NCBI GenBank assembly: GCA_964413845.1
Contig: CAYPTJ010000003.1
Span: 1 to 56,542 of the forward strand
Length of the DNA stretch: 56,542 nt
Origin: CAYPTJ01 sp964413845
GTDB taxonomy: Bacteria > Patescibacteriota > WWE3 > 9FT-COMBO-53-11
Direction of reading: 5' to 3'
Shown here: positions 30,823 to 38,814 of the stretch, one piece after another
How the letters are laid out: each line of letters starts with the position of its first letter
How positions within the stretch are numbered: position 1 is the stretch's first letter
Notes under the pieces: model-generated
Seen by the model: the letters and a program-made list of their open reading frames with translations, nothing else
Told to the model about the DNA's origin: nothing
The model's database searches: none
Translations under genes and position numbers: made by a program

Positions 30823-31535
30823 ATTATCAGCTGCTTCATTCCTGGGATGTCAGTCCCCAGGAGGCAATTCGGATCCAAGAGAAGTTAAGGGAAAAAGTTA
30901 TCAAAGAGGGTCCGCCTCCCGCCCCTGGCGACCCGCTTCGCCGCGAGGCGAGGGCTCGCCTCTGGCAACTGGCGGATCGTGTTCGGAAAGTGGCGGGGGT
31001 GGATGTTGGCTTTCCCGCACCTGAAACAGCACGCGCGGCCGTTGTGGTTCTCTCCTTTCCAAAGTTAGAACTTGTTGAAAAACAGATTGCGGAGGTGCCA
31101 GCTACCTTTCCCTATATCCCTGGATTGTTGGCTTTCCGCGAGGCACCGGCGGTTTTGGAGGTGATCCGCCAGTTGGCGGATGAACCAAACCTTTTTATCT
31201 TTGATGCTCAGGGTTATGCTCATCCGCGGCGGATGGGGCTTGCCACCCATCTTGGCCTTTTTCTTGATAAACCAACAATTGGTTGTGCCAAATCAAAACT
31301 GATCGGTCAATATCTAATGCCTGGTAACCGAGTGGGGGAGAGGGCGGATTTGGTTGACAACAGTGAGGTTGTTGGGGCAGCGGTACGCAGCCGGCCAGGA
31401 TCTCCTCCTCTTTTTATCTCTGTTGGTCATAAGATTTCTTTAGATGAGGCGGTAAAATATGTTTTAGCGTGCACGAAACGAGGGAACCATCTTCCTGAAC
31501 CAACGCGTCTGGCCCATCAATTTGCCTCATCGTGA
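30819..31535 (+). CDS. nfi: Endonuclease V with repeat-derived insertion
   Basis: 238 residues. Cuts DNA (or RNA) one base after deaminated adenine. Catalytic parts: VAGVDVGF (Asp), VPATFPYIPGLLAFREAP (wedge) and FIFDAQGYAHPRRMGLATHLG (Asp and His). Residues about 31-54, between LREKVIKEG and VRKVAGVDV, form a roughly 20-residue insertion absent from usual EndoV. It is coded by fold-back sequence (CGCTTCGCCGCGAGGCGAG, CTGGCAACTGGCGGA). Ends in a nine-base overlap with the convergent gene. Confidence 0.93.
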   Translation: MNYQLLHSWDVSPQEAIRIQEKLREKVIKEGPPPAPGDPLRREARARLWQLADRVRKVAGVDVGFPAPETARAAVVVLSFPKLELVEKQIAEVPATFPYIPGLLAFREAPAVLEVIRQLADEPNLFIFDAQGYAHPRRMGLATHLGLFLDKPTIGCAKSKLIGQYLMPGNRVGERADLVDNSEVVGAAVRSRPGSPPLFISVGHKISLDEAVKYVLACTKRGNHLPEPTRLAHQFASS

Positions 31536-32309
31536 AGAGAAGTACTCTTCCAAAGTTATTCCCTTGCGGTAGACTTCACCTGCAACTTCCTTCCCAACAA
31601 AACGGAAGTGCCACGGCTCCCAAAGGTACCCGGTAATCCCGTCTTTTCCTTTGGGGTAGGAGAGAACAAAACCATATTTGTGGGCATTTTTCTCCAACCA
31701 ACGTCCTTCGCAGGTGAAGCCGAAATTACGGGTAAGCTCGTAACCAACGGTTGAGCTGGTCAAGTCAACTGTTGTCCCCAGTTGATGTTCGGAATGGCCG
31801 GACCGAGCCGAGCCAAGATCGGCATAGTATCTTCCTACTTGAGCAACCCACCAGTTGTAGACCGCGATCTGAGTCTGGTAGGAGCGATATGCGGAAAGGA
31901 CGGCGATTTTGCATCCGCAGGATTTTTCGACAGCCATAAAGAGATCTTTGAGGTGGGGAATTACTATCTTTTGAATCGTTTCTGGACCAACCGTCTTTAC
32001 CCCTCCCTCTAAGCTAACCAGGTTTGAAGGAACATACCAGGAAAGGAGAGTATAAATTTTATTGATATGAGCAAGAAGCATCTCCCCCTCCACCTTAAGA
32101 GTGATTTCTTGGGAAGGGTAGAAGAAGGGGACGGTCTGGTAGGAGAGGGCTTCTTTAATGAGTTTTGCTGGCTGAGGTGGAGTGAGACCAAAAAGCGTGA
32201 TTTGAAGCTCGGGGGAGGGGAGTGCTTCCTCCTTTTGATGCAGGTAGGAAGTGGCAAAGACGACTTCAAAAAACAAGATTGAAAGAAGAATGAATAAAGT
32301 AGCTCGCAT
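31527..32309 (-). CDS. VanY/M15B-type D-alanyl-D-alanine carboxypeptidase
   Basis: 260 residues with an N-terminal signal or anchor helix (LFILLSILFFEVVFA). Zinc motifs SGHSEHQLGTTVDL (H-x6-D type) and EPWHFRF, plus LSAYRSYQTQ, identify peptidase family M15B. It trims the terminal D-Ala of peptidoglycan stems outside the membrane. Together with the S11 enzyme at 46228 it shows the cell still remodels peptidoglycan. Confidence 0.93.
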   Translation of the reverse strand: MRATLFILLSILFFEVVFATSYLHQKEEALPSPELQITLFGLTPPQPAKLIKEALSYQTVPFFYPSQEITLKVEGEMLLAHINKIYTLLSWYVPSNLVSLEGGVKTVGPETIQKIVIPHLKDLFMAVEKSCGCKIAVLSAYRSYQTQIAVYNWWVAQVGRYYADLGSARSGHSEHQLGTTVDLTSSTVGYELTRNFGFTCEGRWLEKNAHKYGFVLSYPKGKDGITGYLWEPWHFRFVGKEVAGEVYRKGITLEEYFSSR

Positions 32310-32340
32310 TTATCAAATTAAGTCTAACAAGGATACAGCT

Positions 32341-32370
32341 TTGACAGAAAGTTTGAAGAGTTGATAGACT
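32341..32370 (+). promoter_or_regulatory. Promoter of the AI-2E-family permease gene
   Basis: TTGACA (32341-32346), then a GATAGACT -10 region (32363-32370). It ends about seven bases before GTG 32377, so a leaderless mRNA is likely. Confidence 0.6.
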
Positions 32371-32376
32371 CAAGGT

Positions 32377-33369
32377 GTGAATATTGAGCAGCGTTACGAA
32401 ATCTCTTTAAAAACAATTCTTACCACCCTTGGGATTTTGGCGCTTCTTTTGGTTCTTATTCAGATAAGAGCGCTTTTTATTACTCTTTTTGTCGCCTTAA
32501 TTTTATGCCTTGCTTTGGATCCGTTAGTTGTCAGGCTTAAAGGTTGGCGAATCCCTCGTCCTTTGGGGGTAATTCTTACTTTTCTTGCAATCGTTGCTCT
32601 TTTTGGAGGAGTAATTGCTTATGGTTTTACCCCGATGATTAACCAGACCGGCAAGTTTCTCTTAGGTTTGCCAACCCTTCTCGACCCGTTTCTTGCACGA
32701 CTACCAACACCTTTAACAGATCAGCTGAAGAGTCAGCTCTTTTCCCAGCTAACGATGTTCTCCTCCGATCTTCTAAACTCCACTGTTGCCCTTGCCTCAA
32801 ATTCGCTTTTCATTATTACGATCCTTGTTTTTGGTTTTTACCTTCTTTTGGATTGGGAGAATGTGAAGACATGGTTTATCGGATTTTTCAGCCGCCCAGC
32901 GCAGAAAAGAGTGGTAGCGATTATTGAACAGATGGAGCATCGGCTTGGAGGGTGGGTCCGAGGGGAGTTGGCTTTAATGACAATTGTTGGGGTACTTATT
33001 TTCTTTGGACTTACCGTTCTTAAAGTAGAGTATGCCCTTCCTTTAGCGTTGATCGCCGCGGTTTTGGAGATTGTTCCGATGATCGGGCCGATTTTGTCGA
33101 TGATTCCAGCGGCGATTGTTGGTTTTAGCGCTTCGCTTTGGTTGGGGATTGCGGTGCTTGTTCTTTATGCGGTTGTGCAACAGGTCGAAAATAACTTCAT
33201 CGTCCCCAATGTAATGGGAAAGGCGGTTGGGTTTTCTCCTTTAGCAACGCTGATTATCCTTTTTATCGGAACAGAGTTGTACGGGGTAGGGGGACTAATT
33301 TTGGCAATCCCCACCACACTCTTTCTCACCATTGTAATTAAAGATATCCGCACTGGGGAGGAAGAATAA
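32377..33369 (+). CDS. AI-2E transporter family membrane protein
   Basis: 330 residues, seven to eight helices. The family pattern is clear: hydrophobic N-terminal hairpin, a soluble amphipathic segment (about 90-140), LLLDWENVKTWFIGFF, GWVRGELALMTIVGVL, EIVPMIGPILSMIPA and QQVENNFIVPNVMGKAVGFSPL. Proteins of this family export small molecules or run as antiporters; the AI-2 link holds for few. Start GTG 32377 lies at the expected transcription start. Confidence 0.93.
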   Translation: MNIEQRYEISLKTILTTLGILALLLVLIQIRALFITLFVALILCLALDPLVVRLKGWRIPRPLGVILTFLAIVALFGGVIAYGFTPMINQTGKFLLGLPTLLDPFLARLPTPLTDQLKSQLFSQLTMFSSDLLNSTVALASNSLFIITILVFGFYLLLDWENVKTWFIGFFSRPAQKRVVAIIEQMEHRLGGWVRGELALMTIVGVLIFFGLTVLKVEYALPLALIAAVLEIVPMIGPILSMIPAAIVGFSASLWLGIAVLVLYAVVQQVENNFIVPNVMGKAVGFSPLATLIILFIGTELYGVGGLILAIPTTLFLTIVIKDIRTGEEE

Positions 33370-33371
33370 GA

Positions 33372-33506
33372 GTGTTTTGGGAGCTTCGGTTGCAGCTTCT
33401 CCTTTTGTCATCGGCAGTTTTACTTGGAGTTTTTGTCGGTTATATGTTTTATCTTTTTTCTTTAAGTTATTATGGTCAGCTTGGGCAGATTTATTCCGTT
33501 TTATAA
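33372..33506 (+). CDS. 44-residue single-helix membrane peptide
   Basis: GTG 33372 two bases after the permease stop, with GAGGAAG upstream. Sequence: a short N-terminus, a long hydrophobic run (LLLLSSAVLLGVFVGYMFYLF) starting at about residue 9, and a polar end. It resembles small LapA-like or accessory membrane peptides and is likely translationally coupled to the permease. Frame could be accidental but composition and coupling argue for a gene. Confidence 0.5.
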   Translation: MFWELRLQLLLLSSAVLLGVFVGYMFYLFSLSYYGQLGQIYSVL

Positions 33507-33531
33507 CGTACGAGCTCCTTTTTGGTTTCTG

Positions 33532-33540
33532 TGGTATAAT
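33532..33540 (+). promoter_or_regulatory. Extended -10 promoter of rnpB
   Basis: TGGTATAAT (33532-33540) is an extended -10 element; no good -35. Start near 33547 fits the RNA 5' end. Confidence 0.65.
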
Positions 33541-33547
33541 TAAGATT

Positions 33548-34017
33548 GTGCAGGAAGAAGGGCAACCGCCCCACGTCGCGTAAAGCTATGAGGGGAGGAA
33601 AGTCCTGACTCCGTAAGAGCAAAGGAACGGGGTGCAAGCCCCGACGGGTAACCGCTAGTGGTCCAACCCCGAAAGGGATTGGGCACGGATCCTGAATCAA
33701 TCCTTCGACAGGCTCAGGATTGCCCTGAGCGCAGTCGAACGGGCAACAGGGTTTGAGAGCAACAGAGACGAGCGCTCACCTAAATCCGCCAGTAGGTGGA
33801 GATGGTGAGCGGGTGAAACGGGCAATCCCACCTGGAGCAATCCACGACCACACCCTTTAAGGCTGCTCGCCGATGGTTGATGACGACGATTTGGCCACAT
33901 TGACCAGGGTGCGAAGATGGAGCATCCGCCAACTGGCGGACCCGCCTGAATGCGAGAGCTTTTGGCGGGAGAGAGATGGTTGTCTAAAACAGAATCAGGC
34001 TTATTCTCTTCCTGCGC
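33548..34017 (+). ncRNA. rnpB: RNase P RNA, with inserted repeats
   Basis: Catalytic RNA that trims tRNA 5' leaders. Conserved parts: GAGGGGAGGAAAGTCC near the 5' end, GGTGAAACGGGCAATCC...CCTGGAGCAA in the middle, and AGATGGTTGTC...ACAGAATCAGGCTTA near the 3' end. Stem P1 pairs 33550-33558 with 34007-34015. At about 470 nt it is longer than usual (350-400). Inserted fold-back repeats explain this: a TTCGACAGGCTCAGG hairpin at 33702-33742 and a TCCGCCAACTGGCGGA palindrome at about 33924-33940. Confidence 0.92.
33702..33742. repeat. TTCGACAGGCTCAGG fold-back repeat inside rnpB
   Basis: CCTTCGACAGGCTCAGG pairs with CCCTGAGCGCAGTCGAACGG. Related copies: 40096-40157, 42081-42103 (in recJ), 48403-48456 (in gltX), 54128-54173, 37752-37771 and 26774-26792. 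Here it extends a variable helix of RNase P RNA. Confidence 0.85.
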
Positions 34018-34112
34018 CAGAAAGTGCCACCGTAAGGTGGCCTTTCTGTTTGAACAGGAGAGAACAAGGTTGCGAGCGGAGCGAGCGCCTTATCCTCTTC
34101 CTGTGCAGAAAA
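34018..34112. repeat. Hairpin, GC-rich element and copied rnpB 3' end
   Basis: GCCACC/GGTGGC hairpin followed by CTTTCT (about 34026-34046) could be a terminator. Then comes GAACAAGGTTGCGAGCGGAG (34069-34088), shared with the rpsD downstream region. 34088-34111 (CTTATCCTCTTCCTGTGCAGAAA) repeats the rnpB 3' end at 33999-34024 (CTTATTCTCTTCCTGCGCCAGAAA) and would pair equally with the P1 5' strand using G-U pairs. Confidence 0.6.
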
Positions 34113-34113
34113 A

Positions 34114-34140
34114 TCCCCGCCAAAAGCGGGGCTTTTTCTA
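34114..34140 (+). terminator. Intrinsic terminator after rnpB
   Basis: CCCCGC (34115-34120), loop CAAAA, GCGGGG (34126-34131), CTTTTTCT. Confidence 0.9.
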
Positions 34141-34177
34141 TCTTTCAAATTAAGGAGGAGAAGATTGCGGTTTGTAT

Positions 34178-34195
34178 GCACATACTAGTATGTGC
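34178..34195. repeat. Perfect 18-bp palindrome with CATACT/AGTATG core
   Basis: GCACATACT followed by AGTATGTGC. Same core as at 28874-28897 and 43264-43291. Confidence 0.8.
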
Positions 34196-34213
34196 TAACA
34201 GGTGGCGACATCA

Positions 34214-34249
34214 GGCAAAAAATAACCCGTCCAAGTTTCCTTGAACGGG
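34214..34249 (-). terminator. Terminator of the 34273-34467 gene
   Basis: Minus strand CCCGTTCAAGG...CTTGGACGGG hairpin (34249-34226) followed by TTATTTTTTG. Confidence 0.85.
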
Positions 34250-34272
34250 CTTTAGGTTGTGATCGTCCATCA

Positions 34273-34467
34273 TTAAAACCAAAGTGTCGCAAAGCTTAGG
34301 ACGGCGAACACCGCCCCGACGGGAAGAAACAGCATTCCGATTGAGACGCTTCCCGCGGTCATAAAGAGAATCGCTGGAAGCGTGAATAACAATCCCACAA
34401 TCCCGAGCGGGACACTAGGCCCGAACGGAGTGTTATACCGCTGGAGCACTCGCCATATACGCCACAT
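34273..34467 (-). CDS. 64-residue two-helix membrane protein
   Basis: ATG preceded by AGAAGGGGAGGTAGCAA. Two hydrophobic helices (PLGIVGLLFTLPAILFM and SIGMLFLPVGAVFAVLSFATLWF) joined by a short turn, with a basic N-terminus. Own terminator. No family recognised. Confidence 0.6.
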   Translation of the reverse strand: MWRIWRVLQRYNTPFGPSVPLGIVGLLFTLPAILFMTAGSVSIGMLFLPVGAVFAVLSFATLWF

Positions 34468-34544
34468 TTGCTACCTCCCCTTCTTTTTAGAGCTTTGATT
34501 CTCCTAAGGGGAGTTTACCACGAATCCTATAGGATTGCAAGGGC

Positions 34545-34573
34545 TTGTCCTTTCATAAATTCGGTGTTATCAT
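34545..34573 (+). promoter_or_regulatory. yifB promoter
   Basis: TTGTCC (34545-34550), 17-bp spacer, TATCAT (34568-34573). It ends eight bases before ATG 34582: likely leaderless. Confidence 0.65.
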
Positions 34574-34581
34574 CGGGGGCG

Positions 34582-36123
34582 ATGCTTGCCAAGGTTATCT
34601 CCGCCGCCACCGTTGGTTTAAACTCCGTTCCGGTTGAGGTTGAAGTTGATATCGAAAAACGTGGATTTCCGGCCTTCACCATCGTTGGTCTTCCTGATAA
34701 GGCGGTTGAGGAGAGCAAAGAGCGGGTACGGGCCGCTCTTAAAAATACGGGGGCGGATTTTCCCCAGTACCGCATCACCGTCAATCTTGCCCCAGCAGAT
34801 TTGAAGAAGGAAGGCCCCTACTATGATCTTCCCATTGCGGTTGGAATTCTTATCGCTTCAGAGCAACTTCGCGCGGATCTTTCTCACTCCCTTGTTTTGG
34901 GTGAGCTTTCCCTTGACGGCAGCCTTCGTCATACCCCTGGGGTCTTACCGACTGCTCTTTTGGGGAAAGAAAAAGGTTTTAAGCAAATCTTTCTTCCGGC
35001 TTTAAATGCGGCTGAGGCATCAATCGTTTCCGGGATTGAAGTCTTTGCCGTGGAAAACCTTCTTGATCTGGTTAAACACCTTATGGGAACTAAGACGTTT
35101 GAACCCTTTCCCCATACTGATATCGCCGATCTGATCGAGGAAGAGGAGGCGGAAGTAGATTTTGCCGAGATTATGGGTCAGGAGCAGGCGAAGCGGGCAT
35201 TGGAGATCGTTGCCGCTGGGGCGCATAACTTACGGATGTCTGGGCCTCCAGGGGCAGGGAAGACACTTCTTGCTCGGGCGCTTCCTTCGATCCTTCCAAG
35301 GATGATGGCCGAGGAGGCACTTGAGGTAACAAAGATCTACTCGATCAGTGGAAATCTGAATCCTGGCCAGGCACTGGTTAAAACACGGCCATTTCGTGCG
35401 CCGCATCACACCACCTCAAGGATTGGGCTGATCGGCGGAGGGCAACACCCAAAGCCGGGTGAGATCTCTCTGGCTCACCGAGGAATCCTCTTTTTAGACG
35501 AGTTTCCTGAATTTCCCCGTCACGTTTTGGAAGCGTTGAGGCAGCCGGTTGAAGATGGGATTGTGACGATCTCCCGAGCCGCCGGGTCGTTAACTTTCCC
35601 GGCAAAATTTATTTTGGTTACGGCGGAGAATCCCTGCCCCTGCGGCTACTTAGGGGATCCACGCAAGTCCTGCCGCTGCAGTGCCCATCAGATCTTGCAC
35701 TACAAGCAGAAAGTTTCCGGTCCAATTTTGGATCGGATCGATATGCACATTGAGGTTCCTGCGGTTAAAACCGACAAGCTGATGCAAGGTGCGGATGAAG
35801 CCAAGCCGCAAGCGGAAAGCAGTAAAAAATTACGGGAGCGGGTGCAGAAGGCACGTGATCGGCAGCTTAAGAGATTTGTAGGAAAGAAGATTTTCAGCAA
35901 TGCAGAACTAACGGCGAAGGAGATTCACAAATTTTGCAAAATGACTGCGGAGGCAGAGGTGCTTCTTCGCCAAGCGGTTTCCCAAATGGTGCTTTCGGCA
36001 AGAGCCTACCACAAAGTGATCAAGGTTTCGCAAACGATTGCCGATCTGGCTGGTTCAAAGGAAATCCTGCCTGAGCACATCGCTGAGGCACTGCAATATC
36101 GCCCTCGCGAGTCAGAGTTCTAA
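34582..36123 (+). CDS. YifB/ComM family Mg-chelatase-like ATPase
   Basis: 513 residues from ATG 34582 (MLAKVISAATVGLNSVPVEV); a longer frame lies upstream of the promoter. N-terminal Lon-like fold (ITVNLAPADLKKEGPYYDLPIAVGIL), AAA+ core with Walker A GPPGAGKTLL and Walker B GILFLDEFPEF, and NPCPCGYLGDPRKSCRC zinc-like Cys cluster. ComM is a hexameric helicase that widens recombination tracts during transformation. Many reduced bacteria of this type are thought to take up DNA, so its presence beside recA and recJ fits. Confidence 0.95.
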   Translation: MLAKVISAATVGLNSVPVEVEVDIEKRGFPAFTIVGLPDKAVEESKERVRAALKNTGADFPQYRITVNLAPADLKKEGPYYDLPIAVGILIASEQLRADLSHSLVLGELSLDGSLRHTPGVLPTALLGKEKGFKQIFLPALNAAEASIVSGIEVFAVENLLDLVKHLMGTKTFEPFPHTDIADLIEEEEAEVDFAEIMGQEQAKRALEIVAAGAHNLRMSGPPGAGKTLLARALPSILPRMMAEEALEVTKIYSISGNLNPGQALVKTRPFRAPHHTTSRIGLIGGGQHPKPGEISLAHRGILFLDEFPEFPRHVLEALRQPVEDGIVTISRAAGSLTFPAKFILVTAENPCPCGYLGDPRKSCRCSAHQILHYKQKVSGPILDRIDMHIEVPAVKTDKLMQGADEAKPQAESSKKLRERVQKARDRQLKRFVGKKIFSNAELTAKEIHKFCKMTAEAEVLLRQAVSQMVLSARAYHKVIKVSQTIADLAGSKEILPEHIAEALQYRPRESEF

Positions 36124-36413
36124 AGGATAAAATTGAAGGCGATAATTACCCCAAGAGCGATAGCGGTGAGGACCCCACTTTTGATAAGGTCAGCTTTGAT
36201 AAACTTTGGGTCTACCATTTGGGGAGGTAGTTGAGGTTTTCGGATCGCCGGTTCTTTTACCTCTTTTGGTGCTACAGCGGGTTTCTGTATGCTTGGCGGT
36301 GTTGATGGTGCTGGTGGCAAAGTAGGTTTTTGACCAGTGATCTGTGCCCGCAGAACCTCAACCTCGCGCCTGAGGTGGGCAAGTTCTTTATCTTTTCTCC
36401 TTTTCTTGGACAT
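36120..36413 (-). CDS. Tail-anchored coiled-coil protein, unknown
   Basis: 97 residues. N-terminal charged coiled coil (RRKDKELAHLRREVEVLRAQI), a Pro/Lys-rich linker (about 28-68) and a single C-terminal helix (GVLTAIALGVIIAFNFIL). The active part would face the cytosol. No Shine-Dalgarno; TAAAAT ends six bases before ATG. Shares four bases with the end of yifB on the other strand. Confidence 0.6.
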   Translation of the reverse strand: MSKKRRKDKELAHLRREVEVLRAQITGQKPTLPPAPSTPPSIQKPAVAPKEVKEPAIRKPQLPPQMVDPKFIKADLIKSGVLTAIALGVIIAFNFIL

Positions 36414-36569
36414 ATCTTGATTTTACCACTATTAGCTCCTTAAGCAGGCTTGTATTCGTCCTATATAGTATGATACTGAGGCAAACTTTTCCCAGATTGA
36501 CTTGGAATATTGAAATTTGTTAATCTGAGTATAGATTGTGATCGTTTTGCTGCGTAAAACGTCCAATCT

Positions 36570-37748
36570 TTGATTGTGATCAAAGAGAAAACCGGGGTTG
36601 TGGAGTTAAAACCATCTTGCCGATCACGTTTTGGTGGGTGGGTAAAACAACATCGGTGGGTTCTTCTTTTTATTTTCTTTATTTTGCTCTCGTTTATCGG
36701 AGGTGGAGTTTGCTTCGTTTTGGCTAAGCGCTTTTCTCTCCCTTTTCTTAATCCACTTGGACCTTCAACTGGCGAGCCGCTGATTGTCCTTTCTGCACCA
36801 ACTGTTTTGGATCAACTCCATCCGATTAGCGGTGTTTTTTATACCAAAGCGCAAAAAGATACTTGGGGAAAACGCCGACCTTTGGCAGTGATGATTGATA
36901 ATCATGCGCTTGCGCGCCCTTACCATTTTGGTCTTCAAAAAGCTGATCTGATCTGGGAAGCAGTGGCTGAAGGAGGGATTCCTAGATTGTTAGCTGTGTT
37001 TCACAGCCAAGATATCGCTAAACTTGGTCCTGTCCGTTCTGCCCGTGTTTATTACATTGATTGGGCTTTAGAATTTCCTGCGTATTATTCCCATGTAGGC
37101 GGAGCGGGGACACCAGGATCACCAGCGAATATTTTTGCTTATATTCGACAAAAAGGTGTTTTGGATCTTGATCAGTTTCGTTTGGGAACCTCTACCTATT
37201 GGCGCGGCGGAGATATTATGATTGGGGGAAGAACAATCCTTTCTCATATCAATTACACTTCAACTAAAAAACTCTGGCAAGCGGGGGAACGGCTTTATCC
37301 AGGAACAAATAAATTACCCAAATTTAAGGCTTGGAAGTTTAAAAGTGATATCCCATATACTGAGCGCTCTGAAAAGCAAAAAATCTCCTTTAACTTTTGG
37401 TATCTCCCAGTTTACGCCGTGGAGTGGAGGTATGAACGAACAACCAACACTTACTTGCGATTCCAAGGAGGAAAGAAACACCTTGACCAAACAACAAAGC
37501 AGCAGCTCACCGCAAAAAATGTTGTCCTTCTTTACACACCGCAATACAGAGCGGGAGATGGAACTGCTCATCTTCTTTTTAAAACCACAGGAAGCGGTGA
37601 TGCCGAAGTCTTCCGCGATGGTAAGAAGATTAAAGCGACATGGAAAAGAAATACCCTTTCGGATCGAACGATCTTTTATGAGCAAGGAACCAAAAAGGAG
37701 ATTGTTTTCAACCGTGGGTTAACCTGGATTGAAGTACTGCCAAAATGA
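36570..37748 (+). CDS. DUF3048 (YerB-like) envelope protein
   Basis: 392 residues. One N-terminal helix (VLLFIFFILLSFIGGGVCFVLA) then an extracellular domain with RPLAVMIDNHALARPYHFGLQKADLIWEA, GGIPRLLAVFHS, LGPVRSARVYYIDWALEFPAYYSHVGG and a C-terminal VLLYTPQYRAGDGTAHLLF: the DUF3048 pattern of YerB. Function in the family is unsettled; it is membrane anchored and linked to the cell wall. The start is unclear: TTG 36570 or GTG 36576, no ribosome site seen. Confidence 0.9.
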   Translation: MIVIKEKTGVVELKPSCRSRFGGWVKQHRWVLLFIFFILLSFIGGGVCFVLAKRFSLPFLNPLGPSTGEPLIVLSAPTVLDQLHPISGVFYTKAQKDTWGKRRPLAVMIDNHALARPYHFGLQKADLIWEAVAEGGIPRLLAVFHSQDIAKLGPVRSARVYYIDWALEFPAYYSHVGGAGTPGSPANIFAYIRQKGVLDLDQFRLGTSTYWRGGDIMIGGRTILSHINYTSTKKLWQAGERLYPGTNKLPKFKAWKFKSDIPYTERSEKQKISFNFWYLPVYAVEWRYERTTNTYLRFQGGKKHLDQTTKQQLTAKNVVLLYTPQYRAGDGTAHLLFKTTGSGDAEVFRDGKKIKATWKRNTLSDRTIFYEQGTKKEIVFNRGLTWIEVLPK

Positions 37749-37792
37749 TGGGTTCGATGAACTCACCACAAGTTGGAAGGAGGTGAACATGC

Positions 37793-38452
37793 GTGCCTTT
37801 AATTAAACCAGGGGAAAAGGGTCGGTTTAAGGTTAAAAAAGTTTTAAGGACGGGTAGGGTTGTTGTGCCTGGTTTACTCAAAAATCTTTTTGTTTCACAA
37901 GTGCGGGTAGATATCCTCAAGCTTTTTCTCCTTCATCCCGGTACCGAATATCATGTGCGAGAGATTACGCGGCGGGTAAGTGCAGAGATCAATGCCGTTC
38001 GAAGAGAGCTTGAGAATTTGGAGAGTTTAGGATTGCTTAAGAAAAACCCCCGAAAAAACCGCCTCTATTACTTAATTAAGGAGGATTTTCCACTTTTTAA
38101 CGAGGTTTTGGGACTGGTTGTTAAAGAGGAGGGAGTTGGTAAGGCGTTAGTGAAGGGGAAAGGTTTAGGCGAGGTGAAACTCGCGTTTCTTTCGATTCCT
38201 TACCTTAAAGGGAGGGTAGCAGCACCCAGCGAGATTGATCTTTTGATCGTGGGGCGGGTTTCCTCCAAGAAGATTGCCAAACTGGTTAAGGATGAGGAGA
38301 AGCGAAGAGGTCAGGAGATAAACTACACGATTCTCTCCGAAGGGGAGTTTGAAGCGCTCAAAAAGAGGCGAGATCCATTCCTTCTCTCAGCTATTTTTCA
38401 GCCCAAAATTATCCTCACACCAGGAGCAGAACGCTACCTTGTGATTAGCTAA
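37793..38452 (+). CDS. wHTH regulator fused to nucleotidyltransferase-like domain
   Basis: 219 residues, GTG after GGAAGGAGGTGAACATGC. Residues about 30-100 form a winged helix (ILKLFLLHPGTEYHVREITRRVSAEINAVRRELENLESLGLL). The second half contains APSEIDLLIVG, resembling the G-S-x...S-D-I-D-L motif of minimal nucleotidyltransferases but without the G-S. Such fusions occur as transcription regulators and as parts of toxin-antitoxin systems. The following gene is an AbrB-like protein, so the pair may be functionally linked, which is only inference. Confidence 0.7.
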   Translation: MPLIKPGEKGRFKVKKVLRTGRVVVPGLLKNLFVSQVRVDILKLFLLHPGTEYHVREITRRVSAEINAVRRELENLESLGLLKKNPRKNRLYYLIKEDFPLFNEVLGLVVKEEGVGKALVKGKGLGEVKLAFLSIPYLKGRVAAPSEIDLLIVGRVSSKKIAKLVKDEEKRRGQEINYTILSEGEFEALKKRRDPFLLSAIFQPKIILTPGAERYLVIS

Positions 38453-38491
38453 GGGTGGGTGTTAAAGTAGTTTTTGGGCACTCATTAAGCT

Positions 38492-38692
38492 ATGGCCGAG
38501 AAAATCATAAAAACAGGAAACTCTGCTGCGGTAACCCTTCCGGCAAAGTTTATGCGGGATCTTAATTTAAAGATTGGCGATCCTGTTGTGGTGGAGATTG
38601 ATTATATTAAAGGGGAGATCACCTTTCGCTTTCCTGGAGCGCGGCAACTACATCTTACCCCTCCTCCAAAACGAGAAAGAACAAAAGCTTAA
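38492..38692 (+). CDS. AbrB/MazE-like DNA-binding protein
   Basis: 66 residues. KIIKTGNSAAVTLPAKFMRDLNLKIGDPVVVEID is the swapped-hairpin AbrB fold, as in AbrB regulators and MazE/VapB antitoxins. The C-terminal tail (PPPKRERTKA) is basic. No toxin gene follows: the next 120 bp are repeats and then secD. It follows the wHTH gene by 39 bp. Confidence 0.8.
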   Translation: MAEKIIKTGNSAAVTLPAKFMRDLNLKIGDPVVVEIDYIKGEITFRFPGARQLHLTPPPKRERTKA

Positions 38693-38726
38693 CCTTAGGG
38701 ACCTGCTAATGATATAGTTTCAGTGG

Positions 38727-38814
38727 ATGGTCGTCCGCCCGAGGCGGACTAGTATTTTCACTTCGCTCGAATGGACGTCCGCCCGAGGCGGACTAGCATT
38801 CTCGCTTCGCTCGA
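38727..38814. repeat. Two tandem 44-bp units abutting the secD start
   Basis: Units 38727-38770 and 38771-38814, each ATGG(T/A)CGTCC-GCCCGAGGCGGACTAG then a TTCGCTCGA end; they differ in four positions. Each holds a GTCCGCC..GGCGGAC palindrome. The secD ATG (38815) sits exactly where a third unit would begin. Confidence 0.85.

Noticed and set aside
33697..34244. Protein-coding frames on both strands across 33.5-34.2 kb
   Set aside because: They overlap RNase P RNA, whose conserved blocks and P1 pairing explain the region better.
38492..38692. Complete MazEF-type toxin-antitoxin pair
   Set aside because: An AbrB/MazE-like protein is present but no toxin gene follows; the next genes are repeats and secD.
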